Notes: generated by a model from the letters alone, not told the origin. Positions 11,030 through 21,527 are shown, counted from the stretch's first letter. The stretch: 24,951 bases of DNA from Lenisia limosa (GCA_001655205.1 LPNZ01010126.1:1-24951), one strand, 5' to 3'. Translations and numbers: made by a program.

Positions 11030-14000
11030 TCAAAACAACCCCATGTCTCCAACTGGAAACTCATTTAAGAACTCCCCAAGTTGAGGGTCGTCTAAAGAAA
11101 TAAAAAAAATAATATAATAAAAAACTGGCAACTCGGTTCTCTGCATTTATAATAATATACTACATCTCATATCTACATTAACACTAAGTACCAAGCAAAG
11201 CCCCCCCCCCCTTACATCCATGCGGCTGAACACCATCAGATACAAAGGCATCATTGAGAGCAGCAATCTGTCGCTCCAAATCAGATGTTTCACTGTTTAT
11301 TTGATCCAACTAAATAGATTTAGGTTTCATTTTCAGTGCATATAGTATTGCAAAAAGCAAAAGCACACATAAATAAAATATGAGATACAATTCCAAAGAA
11401 CTAAACTTGTGAGCACCTAGCGTTTCTCTATTGATATCGAGGATCTATCGAGAAATTCAGTCTTTATTTTGGGACCCAAGGGAAGCCCTACTTATACCAA
11501 CATCTATTCATACCTTGTGTTGGTAAGAAAGCAAATTAGACTCTTTTCGCCGTGTCTCCTCAGCAACCTAAATGCTTATAAGAGATATGCAACTATTTTG
11601 AGGAAAAGAAACTATAAAATATTATCTGTAGCTATATCATATCATATAGCTACATATCATATATTCAAGATAACACGTATTAAGACAAGAATGGCTGAAT
11701 GGCTACTTTATCCAATAAAATAGTAGTACAGAAGAGTAAATACACTGCGATATCAAGGGAGACATTGGACAAAGATAAACCATTCGATCTCATTCAAACC
11801 CCCGTGAGCCAAGCTCTAGAGAATTCCCACCTTTTGTTCGGCTTCTTCGGCCTGGGTAAAGAGGGTATGAAGATCGTTTTGTAGATCCTCAATCTCAATA
11901 AGGAGCTAGAGAATGAGAACAAAAGACCCCAGTTTTGAAGAAGAACAAAATCCCATCAAGATAAATAATCGGCATTTCCCAACAAACCAGCTCATCAGGA
12001 TCCTGCATAGTTGTCAGGTCCACAAGCTCCTTTGAAAGAGCTAGGGTATGTCCGGTTACAGAGTCAACTTCTTGTCGAAGGCGCGTGAATAGAGCCATTT
12101 GGTCTCCTAACAAGAGTAAGTTATGCCCCTACCACCAAATAGACGGAATTCCCCACAAATTCCAGATTGACAACAATAATAACAGTCACAGTTGGCTAAA
12201 TAGTACGAGAGTAGAAAATAATCAAAAATATTCCTCAACAAACCAGGAATATCTGAGAGCTGGATCGGGGGAGGCTAAATGGTCAGACAGGGATAAGTGT
12301 AACTTGATCAAAACATTTCCTCAGCCATCCAGTCTCATAAACAGAGCTACTTTTTATTACTATACCCAACAAAAGCCCTTACGGAAGGGGATTGAGTAGG
12401 TGGGGGCTTGGGAATGGCAGAGAAGGAGGGATTTAAATACTAAATTCCGTCAGGGAAATATATAACTGCAAAAATGATACACAAAAAAGACGGGATTTCG
12501 TTTCCTGAAAGAAGGCTTCCCCATTGACCCCCCCCCCCCTTTATTACGGGGTGACTAACAACGCTCACATTTTGGACAGGTGGAGATGGGGACGGGGATG
12601 GGTTGATGAATGAGGCGTGGGCGACGTTGGCAAGAGCCCCGAAGGAGTGCGAGTCCATGGGGTATGCAAGTGAGGGATTGAAGAATGGTGGCGATGGAAG
12701 CTGATCAAGCTGTCAAGTAAGAGTTGTCGGAACAAACATATAAAAATTCCTTTCATGTCATCTGCATACAGTGACCGGGATAAGTCTTGACCTTTTTTCC
12801 ATGGGAAATCAGCAAATCGATCAAGACTTATCCTGGTCACTGTATTAACATATTTGATATTGTGAAGTGTACGATAACAATAATGTCAAAGTCTCGTTGC
12901 AAAATTTCCAAAACGAAAACCATTCTGTTCCCTTTTACCGTTGGTGAACAATGTCGGATGTTTTCAACATTGTTGATAGAAGGGATGATAACAGGGTTTG
13001 GCCGGACAAAGGGTTGGTGGGGAGCTTGTGGTACCTTTCAGTGTTATTGGGGATTATGGATTGACATGAGAATAAGACAAGAGGTACACGCGGATAAAAA
13101 TGTGGTGGAAGGGTGGGGGCTGAATGACATTCTGATATTACGAGAGTACCTCCAATATCTAAGTATTTATTGGGTAAAGAGGGACAGGGAAAATCAAACA
13201 AAAAAAAAAGAAACTTAGTAACAAAAGGAGGATAAAAATTCAAGAATAATAATGATAATAATAAAAGTAACCAAGCAGACTTGAGGAGAGGGCGATGGCG
13301 GAATAGCGGAGGGAACCGCCCTCGCATTGACAGGCGCTGAGAGATCGGGGTGAGAGTTTGGTACGTCAGCCTGTTGGGCAATGGAAAACGCCTTTCCTTT
13401 ACCAAGCCCATTGAGGGTGTGAATGCTGTCAGAAATGAGAGTGTCGTGATCATCGGGTGATGGCGGTGCCTCTACTGCTACTACTCCTCGTGCGAGGGTT
13501 GGGTTAATCTTTTTCAACCGATCTAGAGCCTTGGCTGGGATTGTTGCTTTCTAGTGTTATAAGTGGCACGGTAGTGTAAGGTGAAATAATAAGAAATGAT
13601 ATAACGGGGCACCATCAACATCTTCATATTTATAAAAGGTACATAGTTCTGTGCCTCAAATGGCTTACAATCGGATTGGCGCTCAATCCTCACAATATTC
13701 CCCACAGCCCCAAGCTCACTCTTCCTCTTGCTTTGGGGATGATATCTTGTGTAGATGCCGTTTCGACAAGCTCGCTCTGCTCTTTGTAGAATGGTGAATC
13801 CTGTGGCACCTCAAACTCTGAAGGGCGGTCCACCTTAAAGGGTAGAACATGTATAGTTTGAAAAGAAAAGTGAAGAAAACGCTCATTATGATTATGAAAT
13901 CTCATCTAAGATAAGTTGATAAGATTTCAATACCTTGGGGGCTCTGGACTTCTTTTCCACCTGACGGAGCCATCTGACTCCTGGAGTGTGAGGTGCAAAC

Positions 14001-14030
14001 ACAAAACATCGTACAATTTAATGATATTAA
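11030..14030 (-). CDS. Unidentified low-complexity and coiled-coil protein, 5' end unresolved
   Basis: Exons on the minus strand: ~14030-13934 (start unresolved), 13833-13720, 13550-13281 (or 13272), 12709-12569, 12274-12244, 12106-11988, 11905-11831, 11567-11514, 11309-11216, 11091-11030 (TGA). Phases agree at all internal junctions. The N-terminal part is charged (WLRQVEKKSRAPKVDRPSEF, then KATIPAKALDRLKKINPTL). The middle is Pro/Ser/Ala-rich (SAIPPSPSPQ, NPSPSPSPP). The C-terminal third is helical and heptad-like (LLIEIEDLQNDLHTLFTQAEEAEQK, split here as LLIEIEDLQN and DLHTLFTQAEEAEQK; then LLSYQHKLDQINSETSDLER). It ends DPQLGEFLNEFPVGDMGLF. I do not recognise the family; a nuclear or scaffold role would be a guess. 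An ATG at 13973-13971 opens a frame that does not match the next exon, whereas the matching frame reads APHTPGVRWLRQ with no ATG, so a first exon is probably missing. Confidence 0.55.
12710..13280 (-). other. Long intron of the coiled-coil gene
   Basis: At about 570 nt this is the longest well-bounded intron in the window. Apart from the hairpin at 12768-12843 and an AT-rich, AAT-repeat stretch near 13244-13266, I see nothing functional. Long open frames cross it on both strands but show no family resemblance and no splice support. Confidence 0.5.
12768..12843. repeat. Imperfect inverted repeat able to form a hairpin
   Basis: Two 23 nt arms, 12768-12790 and 12821-12843, are reverse complements with a single mismatch (ACAGTGACC-g-GGATAAGTCTTGA). 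They are separated by a 30 nt loop. The element lies in the long intron 12710-13280 of the minus-strand coiled-coil gene. Confidence 0.88.
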
Positions 14031-14201
14031 GTTACTTGAACAAGATATGGAAATACAAGTTTCAAGTGTTTATATGCTGGGATTAGATAAAAGACTGACA
14101 TTGAGTTGATAGTGCTACTATACACTACCCTGCTATCGGCAAATACCATCACAACTTGGCAGAATATGAAAATAAAATCTTGGAATTGGTTTGTTGTTAA
14201 A
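13974..14201. promoter_or_regulatory. Probable divergent promoter of the coiled-coil and small-protein genes
   Basis: The two genes are transcribed away from each other here. A minus-strand TATA-like CATATAAAC is at 14076-14068. The first exon of the minus-strand gene may also lie in this interval, because its known exons lack an in-frame ATG. Confidence 0.35.
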
Positions 14202-14645
14202 ATGGTGAATTTACCCAGGACAGAGTCAATTGAAGGACCAAATAACCAGAACGGCCAGAGCGACCAGAAACCCTCGTACCACAGGCGTTACAAAGACAAC
14301 CTAAAACAGTTACTCGAGACACAAGCGGTCACCAAACGTCTACTTCAAGATTATTTTATGCCCCTTGCAGACCTTTTCCATTTGGGCCTCTTCTCCAGAC
14401 CGGAGTATCTGACGTCCCACTTAAAGGTAAAATGTGGAAATCCAAACAACATCACAGAATGAGTTGCAATGTTTTGAGGATGAATGGAAATCGTACTAAC
14501 ATACTCAACAAGTGAAGCCAACAAATATCCATCTAACGTCAATAATCGTACTCAAATGACCAATCGCCCCCATACCAATGGAGGCATTTACCGTCCCACC
14601 CAGGAGGGTGGGCAGATGCCCCTGCGCCACGTCGTCCCGTCTTGA
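14202..14645 (+). CDS. Small unidentified protein, two exons
   Basis: Exon 14202-14426 starts ATG (MVNLPRTESIEGPNNQNGQS) and ends before GTAAAA. A second exon 14604-14645 is in phase and ends HVVPS-TGA, giving about 88 aa. The N-terminus is polar and Gln/Asn-rich; residues 30-75 look helical (LKQLLETQAVTKRLLQDYF, MPLADLFHLGLF). A longer alternative second exon could begin at about 14513, after a perfect TACTAAC branch-point-like sequence. It would add EANKYPSNVNNRTQM and more, but it needs a different donor phase. Family not recognised. Transcribed away from the minus-strand coiled-coil gene, so the ~170 bp between them probably holds both promoters. Confidence 0.45.
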
Positions 14646-14888
14646 CTAGCTTAAGGACGACTTTACAGAATACTTCTGAAATCCGAGAAACTCTTCATTG
14701 TGAGGAAACAGCACCAAGTTTAACCGAAAATATATTTGTCAATTTTCCGCTGTTTGTATTAATTTATCCAATAATATAATAACATTAATGGTCAGCTGAT
14801 GGTCAGTTAATGGTGCTAAAGAGAGTAGGTAAAGCAGGGTAAAGAAAGAAAGAAAAAACACCAGAAAAGTGTACCCCCCAGAGTTTTC

Positions 14889-14900
14889 TATATAAATATA
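14889..14900 (+). promoter_or_regulatory. TATA box of the countin-like gene
   Basis: TATATAAATATA lies 38-50 bp upstream of the start codon in an otherwise A/T-rich leader. It is well placed for a core promoter with a very short 5' UTR. Position and sequence are seen; function is inferred. Confidence 0.5.
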
Positions 14901-14938
14901 AAAAAAATCTTTTTCAATCTACACTTTTCAGAGAGAAT

Positions 14939-16484
14939 ATGAAGTTCTTAGCTCTTTTCGTTGCTATTCTGATCGCTTCAGCGGTTTCCACCCCTGTTGT
15001 TACCTTTGGCACTCCTGAGCCTGTTAACCGTGACTGGTGCCCCACTTGCTTCCAATTCTTTGTAAGATGAGGAAACAAATAGGAAATTCCGAAATATTTG
15101 TAACTTCTCCGACACATTTCTGACATTTTTTTAGCGAAACACCATGCAACAGCTCATCAACATTGTAAGCTGGGACTTATAGCAATATTTGGAGCAATAT
15201 CGGTTTCGGAGTTACTTTATTCTTTATTCTTTGCTAATCACACTTAGATCATCAACTCTGATGTTCTTGGAACCTGCAGTGATCTTTGCAGCCAGCTTCC
15301 CAACCAGGTTTGGAGTTGTTATGAGGAATGTCCCATTTGTTCTTTTCCTTCTTTTTTAAACCCAAAAATTTACTCTATACAAATGATTTTACAACTTTTA
15401 CGGCATAGACTGAAGCCACTGTTTGCCAGCTCGCCTGTGATGCAATCGGAATTGAAGCCGTCATCTATGCCCTCAAGGTCTGCAATGTTCTGAGCTTTAT
15501 TTTGTGTTACTGCCCCTGGTGAAGAAAATCACTTCCGCCTTTCAAATTCCGGCTGATCCGTTGTAGAAGGTTGACCCCTCTCCTGTCTACCTTTGCCAGC
15601 TGGCCAAATTCTGCCCCGTCGTTGAGGGTGGTAATGTGATCATGCAGAAGGTTGACATCACTCCTGCTGTTGCCCACCTCGGTTAGTGACATTTTGGTTA
15701 ATAGATCTTCATGCTATCCTAGAATCATTACATTCTCACCCGCTTCACTTTCATATTTGTACAATCTTTAATTTATTTTTTGACGACAATTTTACACCAG
15801 TGATCCTGTGATTAACTTGTTTGTTCTTACTCCGAAGGTGACGTTGTCACAATGACCTCCTATTACCAAGTCACTAACGCTACCGGACCCGGAGAAGTTG
15901 GCATTAAGCTTACTCCCCCTCAAGGTTGGAAGTTTTTTTTTTTATTAGTATTATTTTCTTTTTTTTTCAAATCTCAAAGTAAAATGAAATTGGGAAATGA
16001 GGTATTCATTTAATCATTTTGTATTAATGCCCCCCCCCCCNNNNNNNNNNNNNNNNNNNNNNNNNNNNNNNNNNNNNNNNNNNNNNNNNNNNNNNNNNNN
16101 NNNNNNNNNNNNNTTGTTTCAGGTGATGCCATCGAGAACAACCCCTTCATTGAAGGCCTCGCCCCAGGACTCTACAAGACCCCCGTCAACATTGAGATGA
16201 AGGACGGTGATGGTGACGAACTCCCCGCCGGTATGCTGGATAAATTGCGACTGGAATCTTGACTAACACATCAGGTGTCTGGAACTTTGAATTCAAGGTC
16301 TGCGAAGGTGACTGCCTCCAAGTCCACCCTCACAGCCGTATGTAGGGGCTGTTCACTAATTGTTGATCCACCCTTTTTTTTTCTTGCGTTTTTTTTTGTG
16401 TTCCATATTAATATCATTTCCTCATGGTTAACTCCTTTAGGCGAGTGGGGACCCCTCAAGGGCTCTTTCACTTTCAAGCGCTAA
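14939..16484 (+). CDS. Countin-like secreted saposin-domain protein
   Basis: Nine exons: 14939-15061, 15135-15164, 15248-15307, 15409-15477, 15567-15681, 15838-15924, 16123-16230, 16275-16337, 16441-16484. They join to exactly 232 codons plus stop. Residues 1-17 are a classic signal peptide (MKFLALFVAILIASAVS). Residues ~30-112 form a saposin B-type domain with the cysteine pattern WCPTC, CSDLC, CQLAC, LCQLAKFC. Residues ~120-232 are a beta-rich C-terminal domain: DVVTMTSYYQVTNATGPGEV, IKLTPPQ, LAPGLYKTPVNI, FKVCEGDCLQVHPHS, GSFTFKR. This two-domain layout is that of Dictyostelium countin and countin-like proteins, secreted parts of a factor that senses group size. Role here is inferred from that family. 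One N run lies in intron 6. A TATA box stands about 45 bp upstream. An alternative acceptor at 15570 would drop one Lys. Confidence 0.85.
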
Positions 16485-16726
16485 TTAATTGTCTTTGAAA
16501 TGTGTAATATATTTTCTGGGAATTCCAAGTATGTGTTACTTTTACACTCAGAGGGGCTGTGGCCAAGGAAGGCACGGTTAATTATATCACGACATTGTAA
16601 TGGAACATTTGTGCAATTGGAAATGGGTAGTAAGTAGATTGGTCAGCCAATTGGATATCAGATGTGAATAGGAAGTGAACTGATTTTTTAAACCAAAAAA
16701 AATACTCAAAATTAAAAAATAAAGAG
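16485..16726. other. Intergenic spacer between the countin-like gene and the PLPBP gene
   Basis: No credible exon is seen here. It must contain the 3' end of the countin-like gene and the promoter of the PLPBP gene, in head-to-tail order. The last 60 bases are very A-rich (16687-16726), which fits a leader just before the PLPBP start codon. No clear TATA box or AATAAA stands out. Confidence 0.5.
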
Positions 16727-18753
16727 ATGTCAACGTTTGAGCATCCAGATCCTGCTGTGGTTGCGGAGAACCTTCTCACTTTACAAAACCAAGTTAAATC
16801 GCTTGCAGAAGAGGCAGGAAGGTCGAATGTGGTGAGCTTGGGGTGTGTTATCTCATCAAGTTGTGCCCCTTTAGCCACCCTCGCTTTAGAATGGTGATCA
16901 TTGCGTCACTAAAATGATTTAATTCGAGGATTTTGCGTTCGTATCTTAAAGGATAGAGACCATCTTACCACCATAGAGGCTTGTCCCTGTTAGCAAAACC
17001 AAACCTGTTTCCCTGATCCAAGCCTGTTATGATGCTGGACAAAAGCGTTTTGCTGAAAATTACGTGAGGGTTGTTGATTGTGTGCACCTCACAAGAGTTT
17101 GGTTGATGGAGGCCATTTCGTCATTGTGTTACATTCTTGTGGCATTGACTCATATAATAGGTTCATGAGATCGTGGAAAAGCATTCAGCACTCCCAGACG
17201 ACGTTGAATGGGTGTTTTGCGGACACTTGCAGTCCAATAAAGTCAAGGATGTCGTACGTGTGTGGGCTATTAATGAAAAAAGCATCATTGGTGTTCTCAA
17301 GACCGTAGTATTTTAGTCCCTTAGATGGTCTTTTTGGAAGGTATATGATGATTATTATTTGCTGAATTTTCCATTGTTGTGTTATAGGCTCCAGGCGTTC
17401 CCAATCTGTGTTTGATTGAAACCGTATCTTCTCTCAAGCTTGCCAAAGAAATATCTAAACAGGTTACAAAGGCCAGAAAGGTGGGCGTTTGTTCTTCATT
17501 GACGCTTCAATTTCAATCCAGATAGTAGTAAATATGATATGTAGTAAAACAGAATGGCAATACAGTTATTTTAGCCGCAAGTTCTATAATTACATTAGTT
17601 AATACAAAAATAGGACAGTTTGGACGTCTTTGTGCAAGTGAACACTTCAGGAGAAGAATGTAAGCTCGTCTTAGTAAAAGAGTAAGGGAAACAACCATCC
17701 TTTTAAAAAAGAGTGTTATCGATCATGTCACACCATTTGGCTTTATAATATACTCTTCCGATTAACCTTTTCTCAAAACAAAAATATTGTTATTTTTTTT
17801 TTTATTCTTTTTTGATGTTTTTAGCCAAACATGGAGCGACCCCCGAAACCACTCTTGAACTCTGTAAAGAAGTCCATGCAATTGAAAATTTAAACCTAAA
17901 GGGACTTATGACAATTGGCAGGTAGGTCTTCTTTTCGATTACAGTTTGCTTTACACCCCCATATAGTACATTGTATTTCATATATGTATATCGATATGTA
18001 CATATATAATGCATATCGGTCAAGCCTTGGCCACAGTATGATATGCAGTGAAAATTCTGAACTTTTTTTGTAGGGTAAGACAATTTCTTTACCAGTTCTT
18101 TAAGATAAACTATCATTTAGGAGGTTTATGAATAAGTTGTTCTCACTCTTCTAGACCAAATGCGGGGCCGGACCAACCTGATTTTGTGGTGGGTGTAACA
18201 ATATAATGTTAGAATACGATCTCTGTTCTTTTGTGAAAATAATTGTTTGTTATTTAGCACACCTTCTTTTTGATGGTATTGTGTAATTGAGTTGTCAGCC
18301 GGATATACTTTCATATTGCTCACACTCTAGACAATGGTTGAGTTGAAGACATCTGTTTGCGAGGAACTGAATCTTGACAAGGTAGTTTAGATCTATTTCC
18401 TACGTATTTTTTCACTGCTTTGCGTTTAACTTTGACTAGGATACATTTGAGCTGTCAATGGGAATGACTAACGACTTCGCTGATGCCATTAAATTCGGGT
18501 CAACTAATGTTAGGTGAGTAATTTGCACAAGTCACCCCCCCCCCCCNNNNNNNNNNNNNNNNNNNNNNNNNNNNNNNNNNNNNNNNNNNNNNNNNNNNNN
18601 NNNNNNNNNNNNNNNNNNNNNNNNNTTACTAGGTCTAACCACCCCCGTTCTTTTTACCACAATAAGTGCAGTTCTCATCACAACAGAGTTGGCTCTGCTA
18701 TATTCGGAGCTCGCTACTACGCACCAGGAAAGGGTCCCAACGCTGCCAAATGA
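16727..18753 (+). CDS. Pyridoxal phosphate homeostasis protein (PLPBP/PROSC/YggS family)
   Basis: Ten exons: 16727-16831, 16977-17063, 17161-17253, 17388-17480, 17614-17659, 17825-17921, 18155-18188, 18331-18381, 18440-18513, 18687-18753. They sum to 249 codons including the stop, the usual family length. It is a single alanine racemase-like TIM barrel that binds PLP and controls free PLP; no enzymatic activity is known for the family. The PLP lysine is K42 in LVPVSKTKP. Other hallmarks follow in order: FAENY, WVFCGHLQSNKVKD, PNLCLIETVSSLKLA, VFVQVNTSGEE, LKGLMTIGR, FELSMGMTNDF, FGSTNVRVGSAIFGAR. The barrel looks complete and intact. An N run lies in the last intron (18547-18625). The exon 3 donor at 17254 (GTACGT) was chosen because it joins directly to the conserved PNL..ETV segment. 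Confidence 0.93.
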
Positions 18754-18987
18754 CTACCCCAGATACCCTTGAAAAGAATTAAGTAATGGATTGAGTAATA
18801 CTTACCACCTCATGTCTTCCTGTGTTTTAGTCGAACATTTATATCACTGTCATCCCTTCATAAATGAGCAAACATACATACATCAAATTAAATACTAAGA
18901 AAAAAGGTGAGGATATTATTCATTTGTGAAACAACGATGCGGCATTAGTGTACAAATTCCTGGGTTGCGAGTTTGGGTGGTTCTACT

Positions 18988-21274
18988 CTAAGCTTCTCTC
19001 TCGAGAATACGGGTGATCTAATAATGTGAGTATACTGGGATATGAAGTAGAGTGATTGAATTATCCACTCCTCAATTCTGTGATTGCACCCACCTCTGTT
19101 GGTGAGGGCCGGTCCTGGATCTTTCTTCCAAGGTTTCTCATCAGAACTTTCTTGTTCAAGTTGGCAGTAGGTGATTCGGTCAAGAACTATAAACATATTT
19201 AATTGTTCTTTGTAGTCTTATAATAGAGAGGAGAGAATGTTGGGTACCTCTGATAATACAAGTGGTACTACGGTAAAGCACTCTATCCAACCTTTCTGGC
19301 TGCATCACTGCTGGTCTCCATCTTGAAAAGTCAGTCATACCACACGCTTCTTGTCAGTGATAAGTATCATATGAGTATATTATATTTATCGGGTTTACCC
19401 GTCCAGTATCATATCATAATATATCGATATGTATACATGATACTGTAAACAGCAGCAACATTGGCTTCCTACCAGAATGTTTTTGTTTCTGAGGGTGGAT
19501 TCGGTAGGTCTATCAGCAATCTTTGACCTAAGCGAATCTCCAATCTAAAGTGTTCAGAAGTAAACTGGAACTGTGAAACCCACCTTTTGCCTGACAAGGC
19601 AAGAGCGCGAAGCCAAAAGGCGGGGGGCAGTTGCGGCCCCCCAGCCGTCTTCAACTTCAAGGATGTTCCATTGTGCAAGATCGGACTTTGAGGGGCGATT
19701 GGCTGATTTGTTACAAGTTAAGTAATTTTGTTGCACAATAACAACAGGAGCTATTTCACAAAGCACGCATCAATCATCCACTAAACATACCATTTTTATA
19801 TAACCCGGGTTAAGAGGGATAGAATACAAGTTATCAAGAACACAGATTATACAGGAGAAAAAAATCCTACCAAGTGAGGCAAAAAGTGCATCTTCAAGCA
19901 CATCTCTTGGGCTGTTGGCTTCGGGAATAAACGGTAATCCCTTTTTGGAGAGGCGGCGATCGCGATGACTGAGGTCGGTCAAGTTCTAAACCGGTCAACA
20001 TATGTTGAGAAATTGATTATTCTTTCTCGCCGGCCCCACCTCTTTCCATGCATTTGCTGACATGACTGTTGCCGCAGCCAGTGTAAGTCGTTGTTTTGGG
20101 GTGCATATTCTACAATTTCAATATCAGTGCGATAAGACTCACCTGAATTTGTGACAAAATGTACAGCAGTCGTAAGAGAGGGGATTCTGAGGCTCCGCAT
20201 TTGGAGTGACTGTTGTTGATCCAGTAGAGGGTGCTGCTTCTATACGGGCCATTGCGATACGTATTGTCATCTAACATATTTAACACAATTCAAAAATCTG
20301 ACCCCAGAAATAGCAATTTTTGTTGATAATTACCCCAAAAGCTTACGTCGATTGCCCAATCAAGGAGGAAGACGGTATTTCCCCAAATTTGACAGAGTTG
20401 TACTTCGCCAGTTTCTAATCGACACCAAAACTGCAATTTCTTTTCCTGATTTTCAAATTTGAGTAAGGTAGTCGAAACTTTGTTTACCTTCATTGATTCT
20501 GTGTCGATAACTTCTAAGGTATCATCTTGGATCTGCCAATGTCAGAAGCTGTCTCATGTTGTTTGATACAATCACCCATCACAATTCAAGTTTCCAACCT
20601 GAATAACAAATGGTTCTTCAGTGTGAAACTTAAAGAATCTGTTTTTGAATGATACTCCTGCCGGAGGTGTTTGTGTCTAACAGTGATGAATAGACAGGGT
20701 TGGAGCGGAATTAGAGTACGAATTTATTGTAAATTATATCACGATAAATATTGAATTACAACTGCTCAACTTTAATAAATAGAGTACTTGGTATTACCCA
20801 ATCCATACCTTTGTAAATTTCGAAGTGAAGAACCCCTCAACTTCTTCAACATGATCGAAGATAAACTCCTGGATTATCAGTAAAAGGCAATAAACAAGAA
20901 GACTAATATATTTTGTCTTATTTCGATAATTTTATAACTATATCAAAGCTAGAGGGGAAAAGAAGAGCATTACGTTTTTTTGTGAAGCCCGAAACCTACT
21001 TTAGGTGAATCCAGAATTTTGTAACTGCAGAGTTTTGCTGCACCAGGGGCCCCATGTGTTCCAAACCACATTCGTTTCCACTTGCCATCACTTCCTCCTT
21101 TCAGAATATAGCGAGTTGGTTCATAACCTAGCCATCCAGCCTCATTTTTAACCTGCAATTATGTTACATAACATGATAAAAATATTTATTTAGGATAAGA
21201 CTCATTGATATTACCTTTTTAGCTGGGCTGAAGTTACGAATTTCGTCAGATTCCTCAATTGGAACCAATATCAT
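18988..21274 (-). CDS. Triple-RPEL protein with a possible PH-like N-terminus (actin-binding regulator)
   Basis: Fourteen minus-strand exons: 21274-21215, 21152-21000, 20868-20809, 20676-20599, 20532-20488, 20445-20347, 20270-20143, 20109-20040, 19985-19871, 19702-19584, 19544-19473, 19321-19292, 19186-19094, 19017-18988 (TAG). They sum to 1152 nt, 383 aa, with phase kept throughout. Residues ~25-65 (GWLGYEPTRYILKGGSDGKW, KRMWFGTHG, AKLCSYK) resemble the start of a PH domain; this is tentative. Three motifs of the RPEL form (L..KL..RP...EL....IL) follow: LFASLANRPSKSDLAQWNIL (RP at 272-273), LRSKIADRPTESTLRNKNIL (RP 321-322) and LGRKIQDRPSPTEITRILER (RP 369-370). Their spacing is a regular 48-49 residues. 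RPEL motifs in MRTF and PHACTR proteins bind G-actin. A CxxC (CTFCHKF) lies near residue 200. Introns of 33, 54 and 39 nt are needed after exons 7, 8 and 10. Intron 9 carries an inverted copy of the eL43 5' end. Confidence 0.72.
19732..19821 (-). repeat. Inverted copy of the eL43 promoter/start/donor segment, inside an intron
   Basis: This 90 bp stretch is the reverse complement of 21439-21527, with one extra A and one substitution. Read on the minus strand it contains CTTAACCCGGGTTATATAAAA, shown here only as CCCGGGTTATATAAAA, followed by ATG and a GTATGT donor. It lies inside intron 9 (19703-19870) of the RPEL gene, in that gene's sense direction. No eL43 coding sequence beyond the ATG accompanies it. 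Confidence 0.93.
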
Positions 21275-21465
21275 AATTAAAATGCAATTATATCTTTGTT
21301 ATAGGGGTATGTTTGAGAAAATATGGCTTGTGAGGTAAGAAAGAAACATATTAATAATATACGAAATTAAAATTCTCCTTTGTAATTGAACTGAACTGAG
21401 GTCACTCGGTTTCTTTTTACTCGGGATTTCAAATATTTTATCCCTCTTAACCCGGGTTATATAAA
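21275..21465. promoter_or_regulatory. Divergent promoter region of the RPEL and eL43 genes
   Basis: Only 191 bp separate the two start codons, which point away from each other, so both promoters must sit here. On the eL43 side a TTATATAAAA box lies immediately before the ATG (21458-21466), preceded by the CCCGGG palindrome at 21451-21456. A TATA that close to the ATG implies either a nearly leaderless mRNA or that it is not the functional box. Confidence 0.5.
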
Positions 21466-21527
21466 ATGGTATGTTTAGTGGATGATTGATGCGTGCTTTT
21501 TGAAATAGCTCCTGTTGTTATTGTGCA
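21439..21527 (+). repeat. Second copy of the inverted repeat: eL43 core promoter, ATG and start of intron 1
   Basis: This copy spans the TATA region, the start codon and the first ~59 bases of eL43 intron 1. The partner is at 19732-19821 in inverted orientation, about 1.6 kb away. Identity stops sharply on the intron side (GTGCATTGA here against GTGCAACAA there). Confidence 0.93.

Noticed and set aside
12787-13218. Plus-strand open frame of 143 codons
   Set aside because: It begins inside the hairpin and covers intron sequence of the opposite gene; no family resemblance.
12935-13453. Long minus-strand open frame with a hydrophobic middle
   Set aside because: It overlaps exon 13550-13281 of the coiled-coil gene in another frame and runs on through its intron; composition is that of a frame shadow.
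13690-13905. Possible start of the coiled-coil gene at the ATG at 13905
   Set aside because: The in-frame ATG exists but lies in the T-rich intron end before a good acceptor at 13834; the upstream exon joins better.
18945-19196. Alternative reading of the last RPEL-gene exons (VLDRITYCQLEQESS...)
   Set aside because: It can be spliced to a stop, but it breaks phase with the preceding exon and loses the third RPEL motif; the chosen frame keeps both.
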